Source: an uncultured Eubacteriales bacterium (GTDB lineage Bacteria; Bacillota; Clostridia; Oscillospirales; Acutalibacteraceae). From it: 49,125 nt of DNA. This document shows, piece after piece, positions 19,396-27,647 of the stretch (positions are counted from its first letter, which is position 1; each line of letters opens with the position of its first letter). Under the pieces are notes generated by a model that saw nothing but the letters and a program-made list of their open reading frames with translations, ran no database searches and was not told the origin of the DNA. The position numbers and the translations under genes are program-made. The DNA is taken from the NCBI GenBank assembly GCA_900314795.1, contig OMWP01000018.1:1-49125 (forward strand), in the 5' to 3' direction.

Positions 19396-19431
19396 AAAAC
19401 CTCTTGTTCATGGTTTTTGGGCATAAAAATA

Positions 19432-19503
19432 GGCAAAGACGCTTTGGATATCCAAGGCGTCTTTGCCTTCATGTATTATATGACTCAGCGCGTCATTTGT
19501 CAA
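19432..19503 (-). promoter_or_regulatory. Promoter and ANTAR-type antitermination leader of purF-carAB
   Basis: On the minus strand, TTGACA (19503-19498), a 17-base spacer and TATAAT (19480-19475) are followed by the small hairpin AGGC-AAAGAC-GCCU (19468-19455; hexaloop with A1 and G4). The same bases form the 5' arm of the terminator stem (19467-19432), which ends in CCTATTTTT. The two folds exclude each other. Antitermination by the ANTAR proteins is inferred from the shared design in this window. Confidence 0.75.
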
Positions 19504-19506
19504 GAA

Positions 19507-19537
19507 CAGACCCCGAAGAAATGATCCTCGGGGTCTG
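19507..19537 (-). terminator. Terminator after amt
   Basis: A 10-bp stem, CAGACCCCGA and its complement, with an 11-base loop and a short U-rich run on the minus strand. It lies between the amt stop (19629) and the purF promoter. A second inverted pair, GGGAGCCG/CGGCTCCC, flanks 19546-19620. Confidence 0.55.
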
Positions 19538-19628
19538 TGACTTAAGGGAGCCGCTCAGAAAAAGGCAACGCTGTTGAGAGTTATTATCCGGTATTTTGAA
19601 GGGAACGGTTTCGGCTCCCGTAAATCCT

Positions 19629-21356
19629 TTATTCTACATCCTGCAGGGCGGCGTAGCCCTCTTCACCGGTGCGGACCTTGACCACGTTATCTACGTTGTA
19701 AACAAAGATCTTGCCGTCACCGATGTGTCCGGTATAGAGCGCCTTCTTCGCCGCTTCGATCACATCGCGGACAGGGATCGCGGATACGACCATCTCGACC
19801 TGGATCTTTGGCAGCAGGTTGGTATCGACCAAAACGCCACGATAATATTCGGGCTTGCCCTTCTGCGAGCCGTAGCCCATGACATGGGTGACGGTCATGC
19901 CGGTGATACCGAGCTGAGCCATCGCTCTCTTGAGCTTTTCAAACCGGGCTTCCTTACAGATGATCTCGATCTTTGTGAACTTGCTGTCACCCTTTTCAAA
20001 TGTGGGAACGGTCTTGACCTCGACCGCCTCGGCAACGGGGGTATCGCCGAGTACGACGGTGACGTCTTCACCGTAAACACTATAGTCCTCAGCAGTAGCC
20101 GCAAAGCCTGCGTAGGCTGACGGCAGACCGTGCTCGGTGATGTCGAGACCCACGATCTCTTCCTCAGCGGAAGCGCGGAGTCCGACGGTCTTCTTGATGA
20201 TCTTAAAGGTAATGATCATCATAACCGCCGCATAAGCGGCAACAGAAACAAAGCCTAAGAGCTGGATGCCGAGCTGTGTAAAGTCGCCGGTATAGAACAG
20301 ACCGGAAAGTCCCGCGGGAGCATCGGGATTAGCGAGCAGACCGACGGCAATGGTGCCCCAGATGCCGTTTGCCATATGCACGCCTACCGCGCCGACGGGG
20401 TCGTCAACATGGAACTTCATGTCGAGAACTTCGACGAAAACAACGACCAGGATACCGGATACGATGCCGACGACGGTCGAACCGATCGCGTCGAGCGCGT
20501 CACAGCCTGCCGTGATGCCGACCAAGCCGGCAAGAGAAGCGTTCAGACACATCGAGACGTCGGGCTTGCCGTTCTTGATCCAGGTGAACGCCATCGTGAC
20601 GCAGGTGGCGACCGCAGGAGCGATCGTGGTGGTCAGGAAGATAGAGGCGAGCTCGCTCGGCGTTGTCGCCGCCGCGCCGTTGAAGCCGTACCAGCCCAGC
20701 CACAGGATGAAGACGCCTAAGGCGCCGATGACGATATTATGACCCGGGAACGCGTTGACCTTGACGACCTTACCGTTCTCGTCACGCTCATATTTACCAA
20801 GACGGGGTCCTAAGATGACCGCGCCTACCAAAGCCGCTATACCGCCTACCATGTGGATTGCGCAGGAGCCTGCGTAGTCGTGAAAACCAAGCTGGGAAAG
20901 CCAGCCGCCGCCCCAGATCCAGTGCGCTTCGATCGGGTAGATGAACAGGGAGATCACACCCGAATAGATACAGTAGGCTGAGAACTTAGTACGCTCTGCC
21001 ATAGCTCCCGAAACGATAGTCGCCGTGGTAGCGCAGAAAACGAGGTTGAATACGAAGGTGGAAGCGGCGGTGAAATCGCCGTTCGCGGGGGATGCGATGA
21101 ACTCCTTGAAGTGGGCGAACAGATCCATGTTAGGGATACCGATCAGGCCGAATAAGGTATCCTCACCCATCATGATGGTATAGCCCAACAGGGCGAATAC
21201 CACGGTACCGATACAAAAATCCATCAGGTTCTTCATGATGATGTTGCCGGCGTTCTTCGCCCGGGTGAAGCCCGCTTCTACCATCGCAAAGCCTGCCTGC
21301 ATCCAGAATACCAATGCGGCTCCTATCAGGAACCAAAATTCTACTGTCATAAACAT
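19629..21356 (-). CDS. amt: Ammonium transporter fused to a PII (GlnK-like) signalling domain
   Basis: 575 residues. The ATG at 21356 is chosen because GGAAGG stands 7 bases upstream; the longer frame starts inside the leader hairpin. Residues about 1-400 form an Amt channel with many hydrophobic helices, starting FWFLIGAALVFWMQAGFAMV, with HMVGGIAALVGA and GVHMANGIWG. After a linker, the last about 110 residues are a PII domain: IEIICKEARFEKLKRAM, a T-loop with EYYRG (the modifiable Tyr is present), and GHIGDGKIFV. PII proteins sense 2-oxoglutarate and ATP/ADP and gate Amt; here sensor and channel are one chain. It lies downstream of glnN with its own leader hairpin. Confidence 0.93.
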   Translation of the reverse strand: MFMTVEFWFLIGAALVFWMQAGFAMVEAGFTRAKNAGNIIMKNLMDFCIGTVVFALLGYTIMMGEDTLFGLIGIPNMDLFAHFKEFIASPANGDFTAASTFVFNLVFCATTATIVSGAMAERTKFSAYCIYSGVISLFIYPIEAHWIWGGGWLSQLGFHDYAGSCAIHMVGGIAALVGAVILGPRLGKYERDENGKVVKVNAFPGHNIVIGALGVFILWLGWYGFNGAAATTPSELASIFLTTTIAPAVATCVTMAFTWIKNGKPDVSMCLNASLAGLVGITAGCDALDAIGSTVVGIVSGILVVVFVEVLDMKFHVDDPVGAVGVHMANGIWGTIAVGLLANPDAPAGLSGLFYTGDFTQLGIQLLGFVSVAAYAAVMMIITFKIIKKTVGLRASAEEEIVGLDITEHGLPSAYAGFAATAEDYSVYGEDVTVVLGDTPVAEAVEVKTVPTFEKGDSKFTKIEIICKEARFEKLKRAMAQLGITGMTVTHVMGYGSQKGKPEYYRGVLVDTNLLPKIQVEMVVSAIPVRDVIEAAKKALYTGHIGDGKIFVYNVDNVVKVRTGEEGYAALQDVE

Positions 21357-21382
21357 AAAATCACCTTCCAAATATGAAATGA

Positions 21383-21417
21383 GGCGTACCCCGCAAAAGC
21401 AGAGTACGCCGTTGTAC
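21383..21417 (-). promoter_or_regulatory. Intercistronic ANTAR-type leader of amt
   Basis: Between glnN and amt, the minus-strand RNA can fold GUAC-AACGGC-GUAC (21417-21404; hexaloop A1, G4), or a 12-bp terminator-like stem, GGCGUACUCUGC/GCGGGGUACGCC (21410-21383). No promoter is seen here, so it would act on read-through from glnN. The U-tract is weak, so this is the least certain of the set. Confidence 0.55.
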
Positions 21418-21472
21418 ATTGTCAATCAGCTAAGAAGTTCATATTTCTTCTTTCTTAGTTCTTATTTCTAAC

Positions 21473-23566
21473 TCATCTCACGCCGAAAAGCAGCTCGCCG
21501 TAGGTCGGCAGCGGCCAGATCTCAGCGTCAACGACCGCTTCTGCCGCGTCGGCATAGTTGCGCAGCGTATCCATCTGCGGCAGGAGCTCATCGCGGACGA
21601 AGTTCGCCTGCTCCACGATATCGTCGATATGCGCGAGGTGATCTGCCAAACGCTCGAGTATACCCGCGTTGGCGCTCATCTCGTCACAGGCGGCGGAGAG
21701 CTTCTCGATGTTAGCGGTTTCATAAGCACAGCTGATCTCTGGAGAGATCGCCTTCTTCATAGAAACGTTCTTCAACAGCTTCATCAGATAGGTCTCGATG
21801 GCGGGGATGATCTGTTTGCCGGTCATATCCACCATTGTCAGCGCTTCGATATTGACCTGCTTGACATAGTTCTCGAGCATGATCTCCATGCGGCTTTCCA
21901 GCTCCGCCTGCGTGAATACCTTGTGTGCGGTCAGCATCGCGACATTCTTTTCGTCCAGCAGATGCGGCATCGCGTCGGCAGTCGTTTTGAGGTTGGATAA
22001 TCCGCGCTTCTCGGCTTCTTCGATCCAAGCGTCGTCGTAGCCGTTGCCGTTGAAGATGATCCGCTTATGCTCCTTGATCGTCTTGCGGATCAGGTCATGA
22101 ACGTCGTTTTCAAAGTCCTCGGACTTCTCCAGCACATCCGCAAACTGTTTCAAAACTTCCGCGACAGCGGAGTTGAGCATCATATTACAGCAGGCGATGG
22201 AGTTAGAGGAACCGAGCATACGGAACTCGAATTTGTTGCCCGTGAACGCAAAGGGCGAGGTACGGTTGCGGTCGGTGGTGTCGCGCCTGAATCGCGGCAG
22301 AACGTCAACGCCGAGCTTCATGTATTTTTTCTTCGTGCCCTCGTACTCGGTATCGTTCTCGATCGCGTCCAGTACAGCGGTCAGCTCGTCGCCGAGGAAG
22401 ATGGAGATGACGGCGGGCGGCGCTTCATTCGCGCCTAAGCGGTGATCGTTGCCGGCAGTCGCGACGGACAATCTCAGCAGATCCTGATACTCGTCGACCG
22501 CCTTGATGACCGCTACAAGGAAGAGCAGGAACTGCACGTTCTCAAACGGCGTCTCACCGGGAGTAAGCAGGTTGACGCCTGTATCCGTGCCGATCGACCA
22601 GTTGTTGTGCTTGCCCGAACCGTTCACTCCCTTGAAGGGCTTTTCGTGCAGCAGACATACCAGACCGTGACGCTCCGCGACCTTTTGCATGATCTCCATG
22701 GTCAGCTGGTTGTGATCGGTCGCGACGTTGGTCGTCGTGTAGATGGGAGCCAGCTCATGCTGTGCGGGAGCTACCTCATTATGCTGGGTTTTTGCGAGGA
22801 TGCCGAGCTTCCAAAGCTCGTCGTTGAGATCCTCCATATACGCGAGAACGCGCGGCTTGATGGTACCGAAGTAGTGATCGTCGAGCTCCTGACCCTTAGG
22901 AGGACGCGCTCCGAAGAGCGTGCGGCCAGTATAGATCAGATCCTTGCGCTTTGCGTACAGCTCCTTGGGTACAAGGAAGTATTCCTGCTCGGGTCCGACA
23001 GAGGTAAGGACGCGCTTGACGTCCTCGTTACCGAAGAGCTTTAAGACGCGCATCGCCTGGATATTCAGCGCCTGCATGGAGCGCAACAGCGGGGTCTTTT
23101 TATCCAGCGCGTCGGCGCTGTAGGATGCGAACGCGGTGGGGATACAAAGGGTCTTGCCCTTGATGAAAGCGTAGGAGGTGGGGTCCCACGCGGTATAGCC
23201 TCTTGCTTCAAAGGTCGCGCGCAGACCGCCCGAGGGGAACGAGGACGCGTCGGGCTCGCCCTTGATCAGCTCCTTGCCGGAGAATTCCATGATCACTCTG
23301 CCGTCGGGGGAGGGCGAGATAAAGCTGTCATGCTTCTCTGCGGTGATGCCGGTCAGCGGCTGGAACCAGTGGGTGTAATGAGTCGCGCCCTTCTCTACCG
23401 CCCATTCCTTCAATGCCGCGGCTACGGCGTTCGCTACCTGAATATTCAGCTGCTCGCCGTCGTCGATCGTTTTGCGGAGCTGCTTGTAGATCTTGGGATC
23501 CAGCCGCTCTTTCATCGTCTTGTCGTCAAATACCAGACTTCCGAAATATTCTGCTACGTTTGCCAT
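21473..23566 (-). CDS. glnN: Glutamine synthetase type III
   Basis: 697 residues, the size of GSIII (about 700) rather than GSI (about 440). N-terminal GSIII signature around [13 protein letters not shown] and [24 protein letters not shown] carries metal-site glutamates, GSGKHNNWS the His of the active site, and [14 protein letters not shown] the ATP region. It makes glutamine from glutamate and ammonia. It is transcribed divergently from the first ANTAR gene, and its leader has the clearest ANTAR double hairpin in the window. amt follows, so ammonia uptake and fixation are linked. Confidence 0.96.
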   Translation of the reverse strand: MANVAEYFGSLVFDDKTMKERLDPKIYKQLRKTIDDGEQLNIQVANAVAAALKEWAVEKGATHYTHWFQPLTGITAEKHDSFISPSPDGRVIMEFSGKELIKGEPDASSFPSGGLRATFEARGYTAWDPTSYAFIKGKTLCIPTAFASYSADALDKKTPLLRSMQALNIQAMRVLKLFGNEDVKRVLTSVGPEQEYFLVPKELYAKRKDLIYTGRTLFGARPPKGQELDDHYFGTIKPRVLAYMEDLNDELWKLGILAKTQHNEVAPAQHELAPIYTTTNVATDHNQLTMEIMQKVAERHGLVCLLHEKPFKGVNGSGKHNNWSIGTDTGVNLLTPGETPFENVQFLLFLVAVIKAVDEYQDLLRLSVATAGNDHRLGANEAPPAVISIFLGDELTAVLDAIENDTEYEGTKKKYMKLGVDVLPRFRRDTTDRNRTSPFAFTGNKFEFRMLGSSNSIACCNMMLNSAVAEVLKQFADVLEKSEDFENDVHDLIRKTIKEHKRIIFNGNGYDDAWIEEAEKRGLSNLKTTADAMPHLLDEKNVAMLTAHKVFTQAELESRMEIMLENYVKQVNIEALTMVDMTGKQIIPAIETYLMKLLKNVSMKKAISPEISCAYETANIEKLSAACDEMSANAGILERLADHLAHIDDIVEQANFVRDELLPQMDTLRNYADAAEAVVDAEIWPLPTYGELLFGVR

Positions 23567-23593
23567 AATACCTTCTCCTTTTCATAAAGAAAT

Positions 23594-23677
23594 AGACAAA
23601 GGCGTCTTGGACTTCTGTGTCCAAAACGCCTTTGTCTTTACAGCACGCATTATACGCCCCGACTTTTCATTTGTCAA
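23594..23677 (-). promoter_or_regulatory. Promoter and ANTAR-type double-hairpin leader of glnN
   Basis: Minus strand: TTGACA (23677-23672), 17 bases, TATAAT (23654-23649). Hairpin P1 is AGAC-AAAGGC-GUUU (23637-23624) and P2 is UUGGAC-ACAGAA-GUCCAA (23624-23607). Both loops are six bases with A first and G fourth, the recognised ANTAR-binding pattern. The alternative is one 19-bp terminator stem (23637-23594) followed by ATTTCTTT. P1 and the terminator base are mutually exclusive. Confidence 0.85.
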
Positions 23678-23731
23678 GAGTAATCGTGAAAAAATTATCA
23701 AAAAAATTTAACGCTTTGAAGTTTTAAACAA

Positions 23732-23820
23732 TTGACATATTATGCAAACAATGCTATAATATCCACGATAAACAAAGGCGTTTATTTGGGAGCTCGTTCC
23801 CGAATAGCGCCTTTTTACGT
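23732..23820 (+). promoter_or_regulatory. Promoter and ANTAR-type leader of the first ANTAR gene
   Basis: TTGACA (23732-23737), 17 bases, TATAAT (23755-23760). P1 is AUAAAC-AAAGGC-GUUUAU (23768-23785). It competes with a terminator whose arms start at AAAGGCG (23774) and end in CGCCTTTTT (about 23818). The apical loop lacks the A1/G4 pattern. This predicts that the ANTAR protein controls its own gene. Confidence 0.75.
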
Positions 23821-23863
23821 TGATCGTACTTCCATGTACGGTACGAAAGGGGTGAAGGGAGAT

Positions 23864-24448
23864 ATGTCTTTAGAACAACTGCGCTATCAGGCGATGGTGG
23901 TCTCGTCGTCTGAAAGATTTATGCAAGAGATAAGCTCCCTTCTGCATGAGAGGAATTTTCATACCGATCATGTCACGAACGCGGGCGAGGCGAGGCGAAA
24001 CCTGACGGAGAAGCGCTATGACTTCGTGATCGTCAACGCGCCGCTCAAAGACGAGTTCGGCTCGCGCCTATGCGTCGATGTGACCGAGCACACCGGCACG
24101 CTGGCGGTGATTTTCGCGTCCTCCGACGTGTATGAGGATATCATGCAAAGGACGGTCTCTCACGGTGTTTTCGTCGTTCGCAAGCCGTCCTCTCAGCAAA
24201 CGATCACGCAGGCTGTATCGCTCCTGATCTCCGCGCGCGAAATGCTCAGGACGGTACAGAAAAAGGCAGGCAAGGCCGAGGACAAGCTCCGGGAGATCCG
24301 CATCGTCAACAAAGCAAAATGGTTTTTGATCGACAACGAAGATATGAGCGAAAGCGACGCGCATCAGTATATTGAAAAGCAGGCGATGAACGCGGGCATC
24401 ACCAAGCGGCAGGCGGCTCAGATCGTAATCGACCGATACTTAAAATAG
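23864..24448 (+). CDS. ANTAR RNA-binding regulator with degenerate receiver domain (copy 1)
   Basis: 194 residues from the ATG at 23864 after GGGAG; the longer frame starts at the promoter and is rejected. Residues 8-120 resemble a response-regulator receiver, but the phospho-acceptor Asp is replaced by Asn58 (FVIVNAPL) and the N-terminal acidic pair by serines (VVSSSER); the Lys in RKP remains. Residues 135-194 are an ANTAR domain (IRIVNKAKWFLIDNEDMSES, then GITKRQAAQIVIDRYL). ANTAR domains bind paired RNA hairpins and prevent transcription termination. The neighbouring leaders are the likely targets. What signal it senses is unclear. Confidence 0.9.
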   Translation: MSLEQLRYQAMVVSSSERFMQEISSLLHERNFHTDHVTNAGEARRNLTEKRYDFVIVNAPLKDEFGSRLCVDVTEHTGTLAVIFASSDVYEDIMQRTVSHGVFVVRKPSSQQTITQAVSLLISAREMLRTVQKKAGKAEDKLREIRIVNKAKWFLIDNEDMSESDAHQYIEKQAMNAGITKRQAAQIVIDRYLK

Positions 24449-24465
24449 TCATGGCGAAGCCTAAA

Positions 24466-24492
24466 CGGGGTCCCCGAAAAGCCCCGCTTTTT
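24466..24492 (+). terminator. Possible terminator after ANTAR copy 1
   Basis: A CGGGG/CCCCG stem with an 11-base loop followed by CTTTTT. A second hairpin, GGCATA/TATGCC, lies at 24524-24544. I see no clear promoter in 24493-24628, so dapL may depend on read-through. Confidence 0.5.
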
Positions 24493-24569
24493 GGGGAGAG
24501 GAGGAGCCGCCACATGAGGTCAAGGCATACCAACTGGATATGCCTACCGAATACGGCGAGCGACGACGT

Positions 24570-24612
24570 GTGGCAATCTCAACCTTATTTCGAGACTGCA
24601 ATCTCAACCGAA
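24570..24612. repeat. Partial copies of the dispersed GGCAATCTCAACC repeat
   Basis: TGGCAATCTCAACC at 24571-24584 and TGCAATCTCAACCGAA at 24597-24612 match one end of the palindromic repeats at 31495, 37752 and 45607. They sit just before the dapL ribosome site. They look like decayed ends of that repeat family. Confidence 0.5.
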
Positions 24613-24628
24613 CAAGGAAGGAAACAAC

Positions 24629-25807
24629 ATGAAAATCAATCAAAATTTTGATAACTTAGTCCCGAACTATCTCTTTGCCGAGATAGCGAAGAAAACCTCG
24701 GCGTATGCCGCCGCTCATCCCGACCAAAAGCTGATCCGACTCGGCATCGGCGACGTGACGCTTCCTCTGCCGCGCACTGCCGTACAGGCGATGAAGGTCG
24801 GTGCGGGAGAACTGAGCCTCAAAGAGACCTTCAAGGGCTATCCCGAGTATGAGGGCTATGACTTTGTACGCGAGGCGGTCGCAAAGTATTACGCGGGATT
24901 TGGGGTAACAGTCGGAGCGGATGAAGTCTTTATCAGCGACGGCGCAAAGTCCGACACAGGCAATATCGGCGATATTTTCGGCGCCGATAACGTCGTGATG
25001 GTTCCCGATCCGGTCTATCCTGTCTATGTTGACGCAAACATCATGGCAGGCAGAAAGATCATATACGCGCCCGGTACAAGGGAGAATCGGTTTCTACCGA
25101 TGCCCGACGAGAGTGTTCATGCGGATATCATCTACCTTTGCTCCCCGAATAATCCCACCGGCGCGGCGTACAATTCCGAACAGCTCAAGGCATGGGTGGA
25201 CTATGCAAATCAACATGACGCGATCATTCTCTATGATGCGGCATATGAGGCGTTTATCGAGGACGACTGTCCGCGCTCGATCTTTGCGATCGACGGGGCA
25301 AGGACATGCGCAATCGAGTTCTGCTCTCTTTCAAAGACTGCGGGTTTTACCGGCGTGCGCTGCGGCTATACTGTGATCCCGAAGGAGCTTACCCGAGACG
25401 GTCACAAACTCCATGCCCTTTGGTACCGCCGACAGGCGACCAAATTCAACGGCGTGTCCTATCCCGTGCAGTGTGCCGCGGCCGCCGTATTCTCCGAGAA
25501 AGGGCAGAAAGAAATCAAAGCCAATATTGCCTACTATAAAGAGAACGCGCGGATCATTTCCAAGGCGCTCGACGAGCTGGGGATATTCTATACGGGGGGC
25601 AAAAACTCGCCGTATATCTGGCTCGAATGTCCTAAGGGCATGGGGAGCTGGGAGTTCTTTGATGATCTTCTCGAGAACGCTCAGGTGGTCGGAACACCCG
25701 GCGAGGGCTTTGGCAGTCAGGGCGAGGGCTATTTCCGCCTGACGTCCTTCGGCGACAGAGAGAATACGATAGAAGCGATAGAGAGGATCAAAAAGATATT
25801 GAGATAA
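24629..25807 (+). CDS. dapL: LL-diaminopimelate aminotransferase
   Basis: 392 residues, a fold-type I PLP aminotransferase. It has the DapL start NYLFAEI, then RLGIGDVTLPLP, KGYPEYEGY, VPDPVYPVYVD, CSPNNPTGA, and the PLP Lys in SLSKTAGFTG. It converts tetrahydrodipicolinate to LL-DAP in one step for lysine and cell wall, a route common in Clostridia. AAGGAAGG precedes the ATG. It lies between nitrogen genes, fitting its use of glutamate as amino donor. Confidence 0.93.
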   Translation: MKINQNFDNLVPNYLFAEIAKKTSAYAAAHPDQKLIRLGIGDVTLPLPRTAVQAMKVGAGELSLKETFKGYPEYEGYDFVREAVAKYYAGFGVTVGADEVFISDGAKSDTGNIGDIFGADNVVMVPDPVYPVYVDANIMAGRKIIYAPGTRENRFLPMPDESVHADIIYLCSPNNPTGAAYNSEQLKAWVDYANQHDAIILYDAAYEAFIEDDCPRSIFAIDGARTCAIEFCSLSKTAGFTGVRCGYTVIPKELTRDGHKLHALWYRRQATKFNGVSYPVQCAAAAVFSEKGQKEIKANIAYYKENARIISKALDELGIFYTGGKNSPYIWLECPKGMGSWEFFDDLLENAQVVGTPGEGFGSQGEGYFRLTSFGDRENTIEAIERIKKILR

Positions 25808-25841
25808 AATGAAGGCAACCTGTAAAAACCTATCCCGCCCC

Positions 25842-25924
25842 CTCGTCAGATGGGGGCGGATAAAGTTATGAGCGACATGTCAGAAGACATAAATAAGGCA
25901 GCCTGTTTGAACAGACTGCCTTTT
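25842..25924. terminator. Two hairpins between dapL and the first GSI-like gene
   Basis: CCGCCCCC/GGGGGCGG (25842-25860) and AAGGCAG...CTGCCTT (25895-25921) with TTTT after it. The genes converge here, and the second stem has T- and A-rich flanks on both sides, so it could terminate both transcripts. Confidence 0.7.
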
Positions 25925-25930
25925 GTTATA

Positions 25931-27139
25931 TCAGCTACAATAGGCTTTGATGATGCTTTCGGGAATGAACCGCTTGATGAAGTCGCTGTTTAAAGCGGCA
26001 CTTTGTGCCCTGACAAGGGTATCGGGCAGAAGCTCCGCTGCGTTTTGTTCCGACGAGGACAGGTATTGCTGCTGTGTATCGGTAGAAGGCGGAAGGGGAT
26101 CGTTGTTCTCAATGCCGTCGACCGCCGCATAGATCATCAGCGCGAACGCCAGATACGGGTTGGCGTTGGGGTCGGGTGAGCGAAGCTGTAAGCATCTGCC
26201 GCCGCTCTCGGTACGGGTCGCAAAAATCAGCTGAGCGCGGTTTTTGTCCGACCAGGTGATGTACTTCGGCGCTTTCATCTTGTTGAAGCGCTTGAAGGAT
26301 TTTTCGGTCGGATTGAGGAAGATCGTCATAGCCGCGATGTTTTTCAGGATGCCGGCGATGGCGCGATCGGTGACTTCCTCGCCGTTTTTCGCTTTGACCG
26401 ACATGCGGATATGGAGCGCCGAGCCGGGCTTATCGGAGATCGGCTTCGGCGAAAAATCGGCATACAGACCGTTGCGCGCGGCGATCGTGCGGACGACGGA
26501 GATAAACGTGCTTGTATTATCGGCTGAGGGCAGGGCGTGAGCATACTTGAAGTCGATCTCATTCTGACCGGGTCCTGCCTCATGGTGAGAGCTTTCGGGC
26601 ATGATCCCCATCTGCTCCAGCGTCAGGCATACCTCGCGGCGGATGTTCTCGCCCTTATCGAGCGGCGCGATATCCATATAGCCCGCGTGATCGTAGGGCG
26701 TATAGGTGCGGTTGCCGTTATCATCCGTCTTGAAGAGATAGAACTGCATCTCGGACTTAAAGTGGAACCGATAGCCCTTTTGGCGGGCATATTCCACGGC
26801 GCCGCGCAGCAAAGAACGCGTATCCGCCTCGATCGGTCTGCCATCGGCATAGCAAAGTGAGCAGAACATACGGATCACCTTGCCGTGCTCGGGTCGCCAC
26901 GGGAGGACGGAGACGGTATCCGCTTCGGGATGAAGCCAAACGTCTACGCCGTAATCGCCGCCAAAGCCCACGACATAAGCGGCGTCGATCGGATAGCCCT
27001 TTTCAAACGCTCTATGGAGCTCCGTAGGCTGGACGGAGATATTCTTTTGTACGCCGAAAATATCGCAAAAAGCAAGGCGGATGAACTTAACGTCCTCTTC
27101 CTCGATATACTGCATGATCTGGTTTTCTTCCGTTGTCAC
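25931..27139 (-). CDS. GSI-family glutamine synthetase-like protein (copy 1)
   Basis: 402 residues, about 40 shorter than typical GlnA, missing the last C-terminal segment. GTG start after GAGGG. The beta-grasp start (VKFIRLAFCDIFG), HHEAGPGQNEID with two metal glutamates, ALHIRMS with the active-site His, and a recognisable RSPDPNANPYLAFA are present. In GlnA enzymes the last block begins R-x-E-x-R with Glu as a metal ligand; here it reads CLQLR, with Gln. The paralog at 30187-31398 has the same change. It may be a true glutamine synthetase of a divergent subgroup, a gamma-glutamyl ligase on another amine, or a regulatory protein. Confidence 0.8.
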   Translation of the reverse strand: MTTEENQIMQYIEEEDVKFIRLAFCDIFGVQKNISVQPTELHRAFEKGYPIDAAYVVGFGGDYGVDVWLHPEADTVSVLPWRPEHGKVIRMFCSLCYADGRPIEADTRSLLRGAVEYARQKGYRFHFKSEMQFYLFKTDDNGNRTYTPYDHAGYMDIAPLDKGENIRREVCLTLEQMGIMPESSHHEAGPGQNEIDFKYAHALPSADNTSTFISVVRTIAARNGLYADFSPKPISDKPGSALHIRMSVKAKNGEEVTDRAIAGILKNIAAMTIFLNPTEKSFKRFNKMKAPKYITWSDKNRAQLIFATRTESGGRCLQLRSPDPNANPYLAFALMIYAAVDGIENNDPLPPSTDTQQQYLSSSEQNAAELLPDTLVRAQSAALNSDFIKRFIPESIIKAYCS

Positions 27140-27174
27140 GGTGACACCCTCTTTAATCGAATCGCTCTGTGTGT

Positions 27175-27203
27175 ATCATAACATTATCGAGGTGCCGTGT
27201 CAA
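27175..27203 (-). promoter_or_regulatory. Promoter of the first GSI-like gene
   Basis: Minus strand TTGACA (27203-27198), 17 bases, TATGAT (27180-27175). The short leader has no ANTAR hairpin, unlike its paralog. It fires divergently from the orphan leader at 27246. Confidence 0.75.
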
Positions 27204-27245
27204 TCTTTCGCACATCAAAGCGTTAAAATATTTTTATAAAAAGAC

Positions 27246-27523
27246 TTGACAATTGGTCTATCTCAGCGTATAATGCAGACAGTAAAGACAAAGGCGTCTT
27301 GAATCCCCCAAGGGGTTCAAGGCGTCTTTTTGCTATTTTGGAATCCCAAAACCCTTCTTTTTTCGTTATCCTGATCTGTCACCGCAGATCAGGATCAACA
27401 CGGACTTTAGGGGAGATTTCTTCAAACAATATATACTTCATCAACAATATTTATTGCCAAAAGAAAATTGCACACACTCCCCTTTGGTTTGCAGGCTCCG
27501 ATTTTTTCGGGGTCTGTATTTTT
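27246..27523 (+). ncRNA. Candidate small RNA: orphan ANTAR-type leader with no gene
   Basis: TTGACA (27246-27251), 17 bases and TATAAT (27269-27274) start a plus-strand transcript near 27281. P1 is AAGAC-AAAGGC-GUCUU (27285-27300), overlapping a 14-bp terminator arm (27290-27329) that ends in CTTTTTG. Read-through would reach a strong hairpin (27368-27395, 11 bp) and a second terminator, CAGGCTCCGA/TCGGGGTCTG, with TATTTTTA (27492-27523). No plausible reading frame with a ribosome site lies inside, and the next gene is on the other strand. The product is therefore a short RNA of about 45 or 240 bases. Confidence 0.6.
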
Positions 27524-27617
27524 ATGAAACAAAAAGCCTTCCCCTCGGGCGCGTGCGCCTTTATCTGTTTCTCTGTGATGTAACTGCTTTCTTTATAGCG
27601 TGTGGAACGGATATTGA

Positions 27618-27642
27618 GAGCCTTCCCCCCGAGGGGAAGGCT
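27618..27642 (-). terminator. Palindrome after glmS
   Basis: AGCCTTCCCC/GGGGAAGGCT with a 4-base loop just past the glmS stop. There is no U-tract on the minus strand, so it may only protect the 3' end. A related CCTTCCCCTCGGG run occurs at 27537. Confidence 0.5.
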
Positions 27643-27647
27643 GATGA

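Noticed and set aside
21421-21426. TTGACA-like sequence just before the amt leader hairpin
   Set aside because: No -10 box lies 16-18 bases downstream; that region is the hairpin itself. amt is better explained by read-through from glnN.
27299-27583. A 94-codon plus-strand frame in the orphan RNA region
   Set aside because: It starts inside a terminator stem, has no ribosome site, and crosses two further hairpins. The composition does not look coding.
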